A stretch of 64,000 bases of DNA from Hexactinellida sp. DTS-2022 (taxonomy: Eukaryota; Porifera; Hexactinellida). Where the stretch lies: assembly GCA_028753945.1 (NCBI GenBank), contig JAPNXP010000005.1:1364001-1428000 (forward strand). Reading direction: 5' to 3'. The translations under genes were made by a program, and so were the position numbers. Shown here piece after piece: positions 38,865-50,776 of this stretch (positions are counted from its first letter, which is position 1; each line of letters starts with the position of its first letter). The notes beneath the pieces are model-generated. The model saw nothing but the letters and a program-made list of their open reading frames with translations. It was not told the origin of the DNA and did no database searches.

Positions 38865-40600
38865 ATGGCAACAACAATTATATCAGAAAATAATCATCAG
38901 TCATTTACCACCATAAAGTCATCAAAAGGAGGCAATAAGCTGATTGAAGGAGGATTCATTTATGGACAACAGAGGAGAGTAGGGGAAGTGGTACATTGGC
39001 AATGTGAGAGGAGAGGGGTTTGCAAAGCCAGAGTTCACACCAGAGTGGACCATGGGTCAACATTGGTGACCCATGACCCATCTGACCCATCCCATTTCTG
39101 ACCCATGACCCATGACCCATTGACCTATGACCCATCGAGTGACCCATTGACCCATCAAACAATATTAAATATCTAAATACTATAATGTAACATTAACAGA
39201 ATAACAGAATAACGGTTTAAATACCTCAACAAACCTACTTGTTGCAATGTCGAATATGTTTAGTATATCAATGCACATCAATGTTTTAATAATAATGATG
39301 ATGATGAGTGAAACGTAATTTAACTGAAGATGACATTGAAATTCCAAATGGGTCATGGGTCATGGGTCACGGAGCCGTGACCCATGACCCATCTGACCCA
39401 TCAATTTAGGTGACCCATCTGACCCATGACCCATGGTCCACTCTGGTTCACACGAAGGGATCGCAGATAGTTAAGCGCACTAACGAGCATCTCCATAAAC
39501 CAGATGAAGAGTCAGTTACTTGTCAGAAGGTAAAAATAGGCGTGAAGAGAAAGGCGAGTGAAACGCAGGATAGTTCGCATCTCATCGTGGGCGATAGTCT
39601 CCTCACTGTCTCCGACGGAGTTTCAGTTAACCAGCCTCAAGCGCACTATTCAGCGTCAACGGGAGCGAATACTTGCAGCACCAGCACAGCCTCTTACCCT
39701 GGAGGAACTCATCCTTCCCCCGGAATATCAACAGACAGCTAAGGGGGAGAACTTCCTTTTCCACGACTCTGGCTCTGGACCAGATAGAATTCTCATATTC
39801 GGGACGCAACGCAACCTCGAGATGCTGGAATCATCCCAATACTGGCTTGCTGATGGGACCTTCAAAACTGCTCCCGAACTATTCTTACAGGTCTATGTAA
39901 TACATTCTCTCCGAGGAGGACCTGACCCTCTACAGAATGGTCACCTGTTACCAAGCTTGTTCGTCTTGTTACCCAACAAAACTCAGGCTACCTACACGAG
40001 GATGTGACAACAAATTAAAACTCTTTGTCCTAACGCTCATCCAAACCAGATGATCATGGACTTCGAAAAGGCTGCAATCAACAGCTTTGAGCATGTATGG
40101 CCTGTCACATCTGTAAAGTGTTGCTTCTTCCATCTGACACAAACATTTGGCGCAAAGTACAATCTGAGGGACTGCAATCAGATTACAATCAGGATGCAGA
40201 ACTGGCAATCCGCTTCCGCTTCCGCCTGCTGCCAGACGTCGCCTTCGCCGCACCCCATCTATTTGGCGATATTGTACAACAACTTCCCATGCCCCAAGCA
40301 AACGGTCTGGTCTTATATTTCGAGAATACCTATATCGGGCGAACACTACCAGGCGGCACTTACCAGGAGGCGCTGTTTCCCATTGAAAAATGGAATTACC
40401 ATTTCAACACCCCATTCGGACTACCCCGGACCACTAATATTGTTGAAGCATGGCACCGTTCCTTTAATGCATCTGTTGGGTGCAATCATCCTACAATTTG
40501 GAAGTTTATAACTTCCTTAAAACATGAACAAGGACTGGTCGAGGTGCGACAGGCTAAGTTCATTGCAGGAGCTCAACCACCTAAACGTGTGAAATCATAA
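38865..40600 (+). pseudogene. FLYWCH-MULE transposase relic
   Basis: A Mutator-like transposase with an N-terminal FLYWCH zinc finger. The finger starts FTTIKSSKGGNKLIEGGFIY and continues through HWQCERRGVCKARVHT. It is then cut by a 405-bp MITE (39041-39445) and resumes as HTKGSQIVKRTNEHLHKP. Downstream, YWLADGTFKTAPELF, QVYVIHS and DFEKAAINSF carry the MULE catalytic acidic residues, and the end has HFNTPFGLPRTTNIVEAWH. Breaks: the MITE shifts the frame (413 bp including the duplication), a frameshift lies near 39610-39640, a TGA at about 40005, and another frameshift near 40140. The protein ends at TAA about 40600. It is non-functional, but the catalytic part is still easily read, so it decayed fairly recently. 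It lies antisense to Misato. Confidence 0.88.
39041..39445. mobile_element. hAT-type MITE with GACCCAT repeats inside the FLYWCH finger
   Basis: Ends CAGAGTGGACCATGGGTCA and its complement. Exact 8-bp repeats gttcacac at 39033-39040 and 39446-39453. Both ends are arrays of gacccat; the core (39150-39345) is unique. The same family, in reverse orientation and longer, is at 62054-63006. Confidence 0.92.
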
Positions 40601-40734
40601 GCAAGCGAACAAGCTTTGAAAGAACTCATCGCTAGTTATTTATATCGTCCCAGATTGGAGTTTCTAAGAGGGGTTGCACACCATTTCAGTAAGGATGCAA
40701 ACTAGTTGAAATTGTTAATAATTGGTTTTATGTT

Positions 40735-41442
40735 ACTATAGTATGGTTCTAATCTTACTTCCTTTATTATTATTACTGTGCCGACTATAGTTTAGTATAG
40801 TGGCCCAGTATTGGAATCACTGCCTTTATTATTATTACTGTGCCGACTATACTATAGTATAGAGGCCCAGTATTGAAATCACTGCCTTTATTATTATTAT
40901 TTTTACTGTGCCGACTATACTATAGCTATAGTATAGTGGCCCAGTATTGGTCTTAGTGCTTTGGTTAGTTGTTATTATTATTTATTCGTAGCTCATCCAC
41001 AGAATAGAGTTTTATTAACTAAGAACCCAATTTTCAGGACAGGTGTCTCCTGGGTTACAGATGTGACCTGGGGTCAATATTGTATATTACAAATTTTTGG
41101 CCACATTTTTGCATCTGTTTAATATTAGAAAAAGAACAATAAATAGTGCGCAAATATTAAATTTATATGCATTCGATAGGTAATTTAATTCTACACCTTG
41201 TCACAGAGCAAGAATTTTCAACACAATTGAGTTGCAAGTTCCCTTTGTTTAGTAACACTTTAGTTCAATTGAAAGTGTTAAATCTAATTCTATTGTTTCG
41301 ACTAGTGATTATTATATTGATTCCAATTGTGAAATCGAGTAGGCTTCTATTTTCTATTTGAAAACGTAGATTCTATATTCCATAACAACAACAGATAATT
41401 TGATAATATTTACTTCTACGTGAATATTCTGCACAATGGATA
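40735..41442 (+). repeat. hairpin-array block, left part
   Basis: Three 60-bp tandem repeats around ctatactatagtatag, then the usual conserved block (aactaagaaccc, ggtgtctcctgggttacag) and long-type spacer up to 'gcacaatggata'. It is cut there by the 9.3-kb element and continues at 50777. One of the three palindromes has an extra 'gctata'. Confidence 0.75.
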
Positions 41443-41669
41443 TGTTGCAGTCAGAAGCCTTTTCCAGTCGAAACGCGTTTCGACTAGTCCAAATGCGTTT
41501 CCAATCTTATTTCTTTATCATGGGTATTTATTAAGTCAACTGTATATAAATTAAATATCTAATTAGCTTAATTTAATGAGCAGAAATATATCTTGTAATA
41601 TTTAATCTAATTCTAATAAATCACTCCACACCTCTGTATAATTTGGGAATTGAGATATTTTAATATAAA

Positions 41670-44063
41670 GCCCAACATACGCGATGCAACAAAGTTGCAT
41701 GCAACTTTGTTGCATCGTGTATGTTAAATTTTCCATGCAACAAAGTTGCACCGTGTATGTTGATTGTTACACGCAATATTGTTACATGCAACATGTTGCA
41801 TGGAAATTGGACATGTTCAATTTACTTGCAACATTGTTGCAAGAAAATATGGAAATTCAGTATATATTTTTCAGATTATTTTCGTTTGCATTTGTTCACA
41901 TACTCAAAACAATTGAAAAATTCATATGTTCATGAGTCATGACTTCCTAGTGTACTTATTTAATTGGGAAAATTCCAAAAATACTCAAGTTTTTAAAAAA
42001 ATTCCAAATATACTAAACTTTTTACTGATACTCAAATATAAAACTAGATCTTTCCGAATCTACTCAAGTTTTTCAAAATAATTCCAATTCTACTCAAGTT
42101 TTTCAGAATAATTCCAATTCTGCTCAAGTTTTTTCAATAAATTCCAAATCTACTCAACTTTTCAGTAAATCCACAGATCTACTCAAGTTTAGAAAGGCTA
42201 TATTTAGTCTATCTTATATATTAAATCACCATGTTTTGTGTTTGTTTGTTTGTATGTTTGTTCAGAATAGATTGAGGAACTGGTAAAAGCTACAGACCTA
42301 AAAAATTTCAGTGGGGTGGGGAATACTGTATGTACAAACAAGTTCAATATCTAAAAAGATATTCACATCTTCCATCACAAAAGGTGTCAAAACCTTTAGC
42401 CAATTAAATTCGAGGGTTGTTCCAGTATAGATTAGCAGCTAGCATTCAATTAGTATAATTGAATTCTTTAGTGTCTGTCAAATGTTAAGATGCATTATAG
42501 AATACTGAGACAGTAATCTAATTGATCGAGAGGAAGTTCAGTCATCTAATCAGTTATTTGTTACTGTCTGTCTAGCCATACATTTCTAACATTCCATTGT
42601 GTTATTTGATACCAAATTATTATCAATCAATACAATAACTTCTCCACATTACAAAGTTAGGGGTCCACTGGTACAGTTTCTTAGTGATATTTAATTTTAT
42701 ATTTGGAGTTGGTATATTATTATACACGGACGAGCTTTAATATCTAGAAAATTATCTGTTCAAATTTGCATAAATATCCAAATTATTTAATCTGTCCTTA
42801 TAGAAACCTGTAGCAAGGATGAACGGATATAAATAGACAGCTAGCGGCCACTCATCAAGAACGACATTTAATTTGAAAAGGAGATGCTTTAAATACAAGC
42901 GAGGGCCGTAGGCCCGAGTACAAGTTGTAAGGACGCGCGTAGAGCAGACGAGCAGATTGTAATAATAAATATTTTTTGTGGTTGGGGATTTCCATACTAG
43001 TTTCAATAATCCAATAAAACTTGAATATATTTGGAATAGTCCAATAAAACTTGAGTATATTTGAAATAATCCAATAAAACTTGAGTATATTTGGAATAAT
43101 CCAATAAAACTTGAGTATATTTGGAATAATCCGGTAAAACTTGAGTATATTTGGAAAAACTTGAGTATATTTACAAATTAGTTGAGTATATTTGGAAATT
43201 TTAAAAAAACTTGATTATTTTTGGAATTTTCCAAATTTAATTACTACTTACTTTCTCAATACTCTTAATCAAGCCACCTATGATGCGAGCACAAATGTAT
43301 ATATTATAATTTTGAGCACCGTTTTCAAAACACTGATCGTATTGCTGCATATTCTTTTCCTAAAAGTACTACACATCTTAATATATCCACGACCTGTTAA
43401 CGACACTTCTTGTTTTTTGAATGAATCTAGAAAATATGAATTAGACACTTTGGGATTGCACATGTACTAACCATTGTAAGGTTCGGGTAAATTCTAGTTA
43501 TGGGCAGCTTCCGGATGACAGTGCCCGAATAAGGGAGGTTTGGATGTAGATATAAATATCCAGTTCTAACTAAGAATACCAAAATGGCTATAGCTATTAC
43601 TGGACTGACGATCCATCCTTACAAAGTATATATAACTGGATGAATTAACTAAAAGATTTCTTTCATCAATAGATGAAATGCACTTTGCGTTTCTCAATTT
43701 TGATCCAATCCTTAACCCATGAGATCTCAATTTGCGTTGACGGGTCAAGTGCAATTTCCTCCGGCGAAGTATAATAATTTGGAATGCGGAAACGACAACG
43801 TTTGTTTATCCACAATAATGAATTGGAAAATAACAAATCCATTGGGATTACACATTAGTACTGATTTAAAATAATATTTTTACCATGTGTATAAAGTAAT
43901 TTTCATGCAACAATGTTGCACGAAAATGGTTGTTGCATGCAACTTGTCGCACAAAATTTGTGTTGCATGCAACATATTGCTTACAACATTGTTGCAAAGT
44001 GTATGTTACCTTGTTGCATGCAACAGTTTTGCATGCAACTATGTTGCATCGTGTATGGTGGGC
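41670..44063. mobile_element. inverted-repeat element with TTGCATGCAA-rich ends
   Basis: Ends GCCCAACATACGCGATGCAA and (reverse) GCCCACCATACACGATGCAA. Next to each end are arrays of gcaacaaagttgcatgc palindromes (41683-41850 and 43895-44050). The flanks ttaatataaa and ttaaatataa look like an imperfect target duplication. It contains the inverted minisatellite pair at 41961-43245. Confidence 0.7.
41961..43245. repeat. inverted pair of 'actcaagttt' minisatellites
   Basis: 41961-42195 carries about seven copies of a word near tctactcaagtttttcaaa. 43010-43245 carries about eight copies of its complement (ccaataaaacttgagtatat). The outermost parts form inverted ends ggaaaattccaaaaatactc. The unit is 27-36 bp. 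The middle (42200-43005) starts with a Helitron-like phrase (ttgtgtttgtttgtttgt) and has no secure frame. Confidence 0.65.
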
Positions 44064-44159
44064 TTAAATATAATGAAACTTGACTCTGAATCCAATCGTA
44101 ACTGAACACAAATCTAAGAGCAGTATACTACAAAGCAGAAATGTTGACTTGTGAAAGAC

Positions 44160-44434
44160 CAGTGGCGGACACTTGACGAAATATTGGGGGGGCAAAATTA
44201 ATTGGGACTCATCACACTTTCAGTATTATTAGTAGTGTCTTTTCTCAATTTCGCTATATAATTATGCTATTTTGGTGTTGTTCTTTCTATTACAATTTGT
44301 ACGCACTCCTTCCACTTTTGAAGTAAAAGATTCCTTTGTTTCCACTTTTTGACTCAAATTTCTTTAAACTTTATTCTTCCGAAATTATTGGGGGGGCGAC
44401 TGCCCCCCCTCGCCCCCCCTAGTGTCCGCCACTG
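44160..44434. mobile_element. hAT-type MITE, duplication TGAAAGAC
   Basis: Ends CAGTGGCGGACACTTG and (reverse) CAGTGGCGGACACTAG. Exact 8-bp repeats tgaaagac at 44152-44159 and 44435-44442. C/G runs adjoin the ends. Its ends resemble those of the MITE at 8003-8128. Confidence 0.9.
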
Positions 44435-44639
44435 TGAAAGACTGATATGATTGGACACAGTTGCTATTATTCATCTTATGATTGAAGTTAATGAAGCAAA
44501 AATCGGTTCTGAAATAAACAACACAGCCCGCCTATATAACAATAAAGTATCGGTCTTTCATAATAAACCCATTGCTTTGTTCAAGAAGAAGATTCGCTTG
44601 TTGGCATGTAACGCCGTGAAAGGTTCAATGTTCAATTCT

Positions 44640-45389
44640 ATCTAAACGAAATGAACTGAATCTTCAGAAGAAAATTGAACTAATTAAGAACTATCAGCGT
44701 CAATTGGAAGAAAAATATAAAATTGGTAAAACCCAGGTAGCATCTATACTAAAGCGAAAAGCTGAATACTTGGCTGCTTTTGAGGAAAATAGGCAAGGGA
44801 ACAGAAAGAGGCATTGCTATTCAAACGAATGTAATATTATAGACACTGCTATGTGGGATTGGTTTCAATGCGCTCGTTCAATGAATATACCGATCTCTGG
44901 ACCAATGATTCAAGAAAAAGCATTAGAATTTGCAACATCTCTAGGTATAAATTAATTTAAGGAACCTAATGGATGGCTTTGTCGGTTTAATCAGTGTCAT
45001 AACTTGGCGTGTGGGAAAATGAGTGGAGAACGAGGATCAGTTGATGAGAACACTGTAATTAATGGGAAATAAAAATTACCTTCTATATGGTGTGTTTACC
45101 AACCACGTGATATTTTCAATATTTTATCGTGCTCTTCCAGACAAAACTATGCATGCTCGAGCAAATGACCATACTGGTGGGAAACGCTCAAAAGATCGAG
45201 AAACTTGTTTGCTATGTGTAAATGCATTAGGAGAATTTGAGACCATTTTTATTGGCCACTCTTTAAATCCAAGATGCTTCAAGAATATTCCAACATACCA
45301 TTTACCTGTGACCTATCGTGCTAACAAGAAAGCTTGGATGACTAGTCAGTTATATCACGAGTGGCTAAACGTATTTGACACAAGATCGG
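44640..45389 (+). pseudogene. Tigger/pogo transposase relic, N-terminal part
   Basis: Starts LSKRNELNLQKKIELIKNYQ, a psq/CENP-B-type helix-turn-helix with KYKIGKTQVASILKRK. A second DNA-binding domain follows (FQCARSMNIPISGPMIQEKA, then FKEPNGWLCRFNQCH after a stop). Then the start of the DDE domain (RALPDKTM, GGKRSKDRETCLLCVNALGE, LPVTYRANKKAWMTSQLYHE). Stops at about 44954 and 45070 and frameshifts break it. It is cut at 45390 by the THAP element and continues at 47656. Confidence 0.88.
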
Positions 45390-45394
45390 CATAT

Positions 45395-47650
45395 CCATAG
45401 CCTACTAAACATAAGGCCATTTCAACTGAGCCAAATGCGCCTGGACCAGGGATAAGATGAAGGCGATTTTCTTGTATACCCATAATGTAAATATACATAT
45501 TTTGATTAAAACTATAAATGCTTTTCTGGTTTAGAAAAATAGTTAACGAGATTCGTCTGTCAATATTAGTTATTCTAATTACAAATTCTCTTTAATTCAA
45601 TCATACTTTGCCTTTATAATGCTAGCTCCTTGTTTATTTATATCCTGAACTCATGCCAACTCTTGTTCTGCTCCCAGATGTGCTACTGGATACTATAGTG
45701 ACCATAGTGGTGTTGCAGTATTTCACTTCCTTCTGGGCCGCAAGATATAAATGATAAATGAAAACGTTTTCTGCATAGAGATGGTGAGTATATCTTTACT
45801 AGTTGGACATGCTTAATTAATTACTTACCAGTTTTCCTTTAAGCTTAACATCACTTACATACTTTAATTAATAAATAACTTATATGTAGACCGTCTATTT
45901 CTAGAACAGGTTTTCTTACATATACATTAGTAATACCCATAGACGGCAGGGGGTTTGGTCTACAGAATTTATAGACGGCCGACAATTTTTTGGCTTATTT
46001 GTATGGGCTTTTTATATAGACCGTCTACATATAAGGATGCTCTTAATTAATCATACGTAATTATGTAATTATATGCTAGATCTTCACACACTGAAAACAT
46101 TTTCGTTTGTGCTAAACACTTTGATCCTGATGATATCATTGACACACAAACTTATCTTGACATGATGGCCAAACGAAGATACGACCAATAAAGCTACATT
46201 GAAGTAAAGCGCAGTACCTAAATACCTTCCTGGTGGCCCTGATCGTCTTAATCACACTGCACTATCAAGTATCAGCGGCTTGATAGAGACAAAAGGAGCA
46301 TGATTTACTGATCCAAGTATGTCAAGTTGTGCTAAATGTAAAAGTTTTGTATTTTAACCTGTTTTATGTTATTGTATATAGGCAATGAAACAGAGTGTTG
46401 ACTTGTACGAAGAAGAACAGAGAAAATTCACTGTCTCTAAATCATCTGACATTAAGATCTCCAAGGATTGTTTTTGGCACCTTGATACCACATTTATATT
46501 GTCAATAAGACATCAAATATTGTCATTTCAGTCCAAAACATTATTACTATTGACAAGTTTCTTCAAGTTAAAGTGTTATAATCGTGGAACCCTTGCGAAT
46601 CTCTCAATCAGCTGGATGTTTGAAAACCGATAAATATGGACATTGATTGATTAATCAACACTCTTGGAAGGGAGCTCGTCTCAAGGAACGAGATTACAGA
46701 TGTAAAACTACAATGTATTGGTTCGTCAAGTCCTGGAAAATGAGAGGGCACTTAAACAGTCTAATATTCTCAAGTTGTATAATAGGAAAGATTATGTCCA
46801 TAAAGGTAGAGATTCGTTTATGGAATTTATCAGCAGCTTCGAAACCCATGAAGATTATCTTTATCGCAGCCATCTGGAGAATTGTGATTTCACACATGAT
46901 GTCTGTGGCCACTCTTTTGAAGATTTTTCCTGAATTCATACACAAGACAACCTCTTGCATTTATCGGAGAATATGCTGCCTTTCTTATTAAGGAAATTGT
47001 CTAAAATCTCAGATTTGTACCCCGATCGTTGTTCAGTACTCACTGAAAATATACGGAATTGAATGGAAATTGAAGACCCGAATTTTAACTTTTGCCTTTT
47101 GATTGGCCTTTTTGATCGTGGCTGCTTAAAATGGCCCTTCCAATTACGTGCTAAATGTGGTATTTACACCTTGGAAAGTGTTTACAATTATGTTTTCGAT
47201 CGGATTCAAGCAACTCCCCCTCCTAAAACTCGATAGTGAAAAGTGCGAAGACTTCGTTGATGAGTGTATAGATTGCTTAGTACAGAAGGAAAATCAATTT
47301 ATTACTTTAATTTTAACAACAGTAGACAATTGTTACTTAACAGCAACAAGGCAAAGAACCATATTGTATTATTGTTCCTATTACCTACCCCAAAGAAAAT
47401 CATGAGAGATTCCTCTAAATATTTGCTTAGTTTTCATAATTATACTATCTAGTTTGCATGTAATAATAATACTTGAGCTTGAATTTATGTTGGGAGACAA
47501 CTGTGACCCATATATAAAACTTTGATATGTGTAGTTGATATAATGAGTCTAGTATTAATCAGGTAATTGGTTACAGTTAGAAAAATAAACCCGCCTTTAT
47601 CTTATCCCTGGTCCAAAGCAGTGAAATGGCCTTTATATAGTAGGCTATGG
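45395..47650 (+). mobile_element. THAP-domain DNA transposon (P-element-like) inserted in the Tigger gene
   Basis: Inverted ends of about 65 bp: CCATAGCCTACTA then aaggccatttca then gaccagggataagatgaagg, with the same order in reverse on the right. catat flanks both sides (45390-45394, 47651-47655); a 5-bp duplication is unusual for P elements, which normally make 7-8 bp. The coding inside is broken (see 45670-46300). Later frames include TNLLHLSENMLPFLLRKLS-like sequence near 46930-47000 and CGIYTLESVYNYVFDRI near 47155, which I do not recognise securely. Confidence 0.72.
45670..46300 (+). pseudogene. THAP zinc-finger relic of the transposase
   Basis: RCATGYYSDHSGVAVFHF (about 45680-45735) has the first cysteine, the Gly/Tyr and the His-Phe of a THAP finger. 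A donor-like ATG|GTGAGT at 45785 and an acceptor-like TATGCTAG near 46080 suggest an intron. After it comes VCAKHFDPDDIIDTQTYLDM, the second half of the finger with its CxxHF. Stops (after GRKI and YDQ) show decay. The intron contains a small inverted repeat with tagaccgtctat ends (45879-46035). Confidence 0.72.
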
Positions 47651-47655
47651 CATAT

Positions 47656-48390
47656 CTTATTATTCTTGGACAATGCTCCCTGCCATCCTCCAGTTGATTT
47701 CCTAATCAACAATAAATTGGTATTTTAGCCGCAAATACTACATACGTTCTACAGACTACAGCCACTTGATCAGGGTATTATCCAGAACCTGAAGCTACAC
47801 TATCGGAAACTACTCCGGCGTGTGCTTAGTCATATTAACGAGAACAATTCCGCAGAATCAATTGATCGAAGCATTAACATCCTGGATGCTTGTCGATGGA
47901 TAGCAACTGCTCTCAAAGAAGTACGTCTCATTAGTGTGCAAAAGTGTTTTTCAAGATGTGGGCTAAGATACGACCAGAATAACGCAGTACATAATGATGA
48001 AGAAGATAAAGACATTGAAACAGTTGGTGAATTGCTCAAAATAGCCACGTACCGAATATCTGCGATAATATCTTTATAGATCCCCAGGTATATGCTTGAA
48101 TTGATGAAGAAATTCCAATTACGGATAATTTAGAAAGAAATTGCGAAAAGAAAATGATGAGAATTTTAGCTCTGATGAAGAAGAAACAATCCAACCGCCA
48201 GAAATTGAGAAAGCTTCATTGGAGATGCTTTGTCTTGAGTCCAAAATATCCAATATTTCTTAAAAGAGCAATCGATGACAGAGGAATATAATGTAATCAC
48301 TTATCTTGCAGACAAGATAAATCAAAAGGCTATTCAACTATTCACAGAAAATTGTAAACAATCTAAGTTGGATTCCTTTATGAAATAATT
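47656..48390 (+). pseudogene. Tigger/pogo transposase relic, C-terminal part
   Basis: Resumes with LLFLDNAPCHPPVDFLINNK, the second catalytic Asp of the DDE domain, then RLQPLDQGIIQNLKLHYRKL, then a long helical tail. The end (ITYLADKINQKAIQLFTENC, then LDSFMK) is the usual Tigger-like C terminus. Stops and frameshifts break it at several points. Together with 44640-45389 it gives one nearly full-length dead transposase; its own inverted ends were not identified. Confidence 0.85.
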
Positions 48391-48398
48391 AAATTAAT

Positions 48399-48935
48399 AA
48401 TCTATATTATTAAATCTCGATTGTTGTTTGTGTGTGTGTTTGTCCGGATTATATTAAAGTGATGGGGGAATAGAAACCGCAATTAATATTGGGATATAAA
48501 CTAACTTTCAAATGTTATAATAGGTAAACAAGTATGCTGAACACGATTTTCGCGTTTAAAATTTTATAATATGAATTTTTGTTGTTGTTGTTTACACAAA
48601 TAGGTAAACAAATTAATGAAAATTCAAAATCAACCTAGAAGTTAGCTTTCAACGGGTATTATAGGTAAACAAGTATGCTGAACACGATTTTCGCGTTTAA
48701 AATTTTCTAATATGAATTTTTGTTGTTGTTGTTTACACAAAATAGGTAAACAAATTAATGAAAATTCAAAATCTACCTAGAAGTTAGCTTCCAACGGGTA
48801 TTATAAGTAAACAAGTGTACTGAACACGAATTTCGCATTTATAAAATTCTAATATGAGTATTGTTGTTGTCGTTGTTGTTTACACAAATAGGTAAACAAA
48901 TTAATGAAAATTCAAAATCATAACGTCCCTTTCTA
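48399..48935. repeat. Helitron-like start and threefold 130-140 bp repeat
   Basis: Begins tctatattattaaatctcg followed by ttgtgtgtgtgtttgtccgg, the kind of start seen in many invertebrate Helitrons, preceded by A. Then three copies of a 130-140 bp unit (aggtaaacaagtatgctga, acacgattttcgcg, ttgttgttgtttacacaa). Related words occur at 37370-37440 and 54240-54350. The Helitron label is inference only; no CTRR end was fixed. Confidence 0.4.
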
Positions 48936-49227
48936 CCATTTCCATGGTAGAAGTGTGAGGAGTAAGGCCGCACAGTGGCCGTTAACTTGAGGTGCGTAGC
49001 ACCAATCTGTCGCAAAGCGACCGAGACCGAAGGGCTCGTATTAAATATTTCATAATTAATAGGCTAGAAATTTTAATAAGTTTCAGAAATACGAGCACCC
49101 CGAAATTACGGCCATATTTTTTGGTCCCATGGGTGGTCGTAATTCTGAGGTTCCACTGTAATTGTGAATAAATAAATGACATTTCTCAATTAGATTAAAT
49201 ATTACAAGATATATTTCTGCTCATTAA

Positions 49228-50616
49228 CGGTATTCACGGAAGTAATATTTACATTCCTATGGATATCTTCTATTGAGTATATATTTAGCACTCCTACTCC
49301 TGTGGTCTGGCATTGATATTGGAATTTAGAAATATTGTAATTTCATTGTGAAAGTAAATTCTTTGTGATTAGATTGATTATTTTAAAAATAGAATTATTT
49401 CGTTAATCCTATATAACAGTGTTAAGAAAAATTTTCTAACTAGTTAAAACTTGTTCTAGAATGTTCTAATTCACTACAGTTCTTCTACTATATCTATTTT
49501 AAAAGTGTAAGGTCGCAGAATTTTGATATTTTGCTACTGAGTGCAAATTTATATTATTGAAGGGACTGGAGACCGAAAAGGTTTCAATTTTCCACAACCT
49601 GAACACATTTGACTCATTATCTCACAAAATTGAGCAGAATTAGGTTAAATGGTCTTACGACTTTTAAAGTAAGTATCATTTGTTGGGCATAAAATTTTTT
49701 GAGTCTTAATCTCTTGTATTATTTAAAAAATCTTTGGGCATAGACCCCGGCATCTGGTCAATGCAAATATTCCTAGAAAATGGGTACAGAGCGGTTGCAA
49801 TCATGTGGAAATTATTTTTATACCATATTAAACTTCACCTACTAACATGAAATGGAAAGTTGATATGTCTAGGAATTTAGAGCTAAGCTATCGCATATTT
49901 TTTGGTTTCAAGGTTTATGGTGACATCACTGAAATGACACCACCATATATGGGTATGTGAATTTATAGGACTGTAACCATTTGGATAATGGTCTCATTTG
50001 TTCTTCGAGTGAGTTTGTAATGGGATATTGATGTGATTAGATGGTTAGAGCTAAACTCTAGAGTCTATATAGTGGGAGAGAGGAAATTTGCTGCGTCATC
50101 AAAAATGGGCACATTACATGCCCATATATGGATCATTTTGAAAAATTTGCGTGTTAGGGTCACAAAATGTATTATTGACGGATAGGAAGTCGGGTATTGC
50201 GAGTATTTTGAGACGTAGGTTTTGTTTTTAGCACCTCGGGTGTCTGAGAAAAAAAATGGAGCAGAAAACGTACCCTCGAATGAGATAATAGGCCATAAAG
50301 GTTCAGATTTTCACTTTCTAATTATTTTTTTTGATCAATTGTTAATTATTTTCGTCAGTTATTACTTGTATAGAGTAATGATACCACCAGTCATACCATT
50401 GTTGAGGCAAAGAGTGCTTAGAATCGATCTAAGGGGTAAAACCAGTGAACCGCTGTACAAAATTGATCATAACCATGAAAATACGCTTGTAAAAGACTCA
50501 AAACCATGTACAAACGTTAGATATGATCGTTTAGTCTTGCTAGGCACAAAAAAGAAAAATCGGGTTATGTTATGTTTTTCAGGTAATTTCTGATATATTT
50601 CCATGCGTGGACACCC
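49228..50616. mobile_element. 1.39-kb element in a TTAA site
   Basis: TTAA at 49224-49227 and 50617-50620. The ends are weakly inverted: CGGTATTCACG and (reverse) GGGTGTCCACG. Removing it restores the right arm of the 9.3-kb element so that it matches the left arm (agcttaa-tgagcagaaatat). A 123-codon frame at 50222-50593 has no recognised domain. It may be a piggyBac- or Kolobok-type derivative. Confidence 0.7.
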
Positions 50617-50776
50617 TTAAGCTTATTAGATATTTAATATATATACAGTTGACTTAATAAATAACCATGATAAAGAAATAAGATTGGAAACGCATTTGGA
50701 CTAGTAGAAACGCGTTTCGACAAGAAAAGCAGTCGAAACGCGTTCCAACTAGTCGAAACGCGTTTGGACTGCAACA

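Larger units (their letters stand above)
41443..50776. mobile_element. 9.3-kb inverted-repeat element with 4-bp duplication GATA
   Basis: Ends TGTTGCAGTC... on both sides, with subterminal palindromic words such as cgaaacgcgtttcgacta. The left arm is 41443-41624. The right arm is the complement of 50617-50776 continuing into 49187-49227, interrupted by the TTAA element. gata flanks both sides (41439-41442, 50777-50780), and the empty site 'caatggatacactgaca' exists at about 57258. The inside is mostly nested elements: 41670-44063, a hAT MITE, a broken Tigger transposase and a tandem repeat. No coding region can be safely assigned to the element itself. A 4-bp duplication fits several superfamilies, so the class is open. 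Confidence 0.75.

Noticed and set aside
50222..50593. 123-codon frame in the TTAA element
   Set aside because: No known domain, low coding character and no related frame nearby; kept only as a remark.
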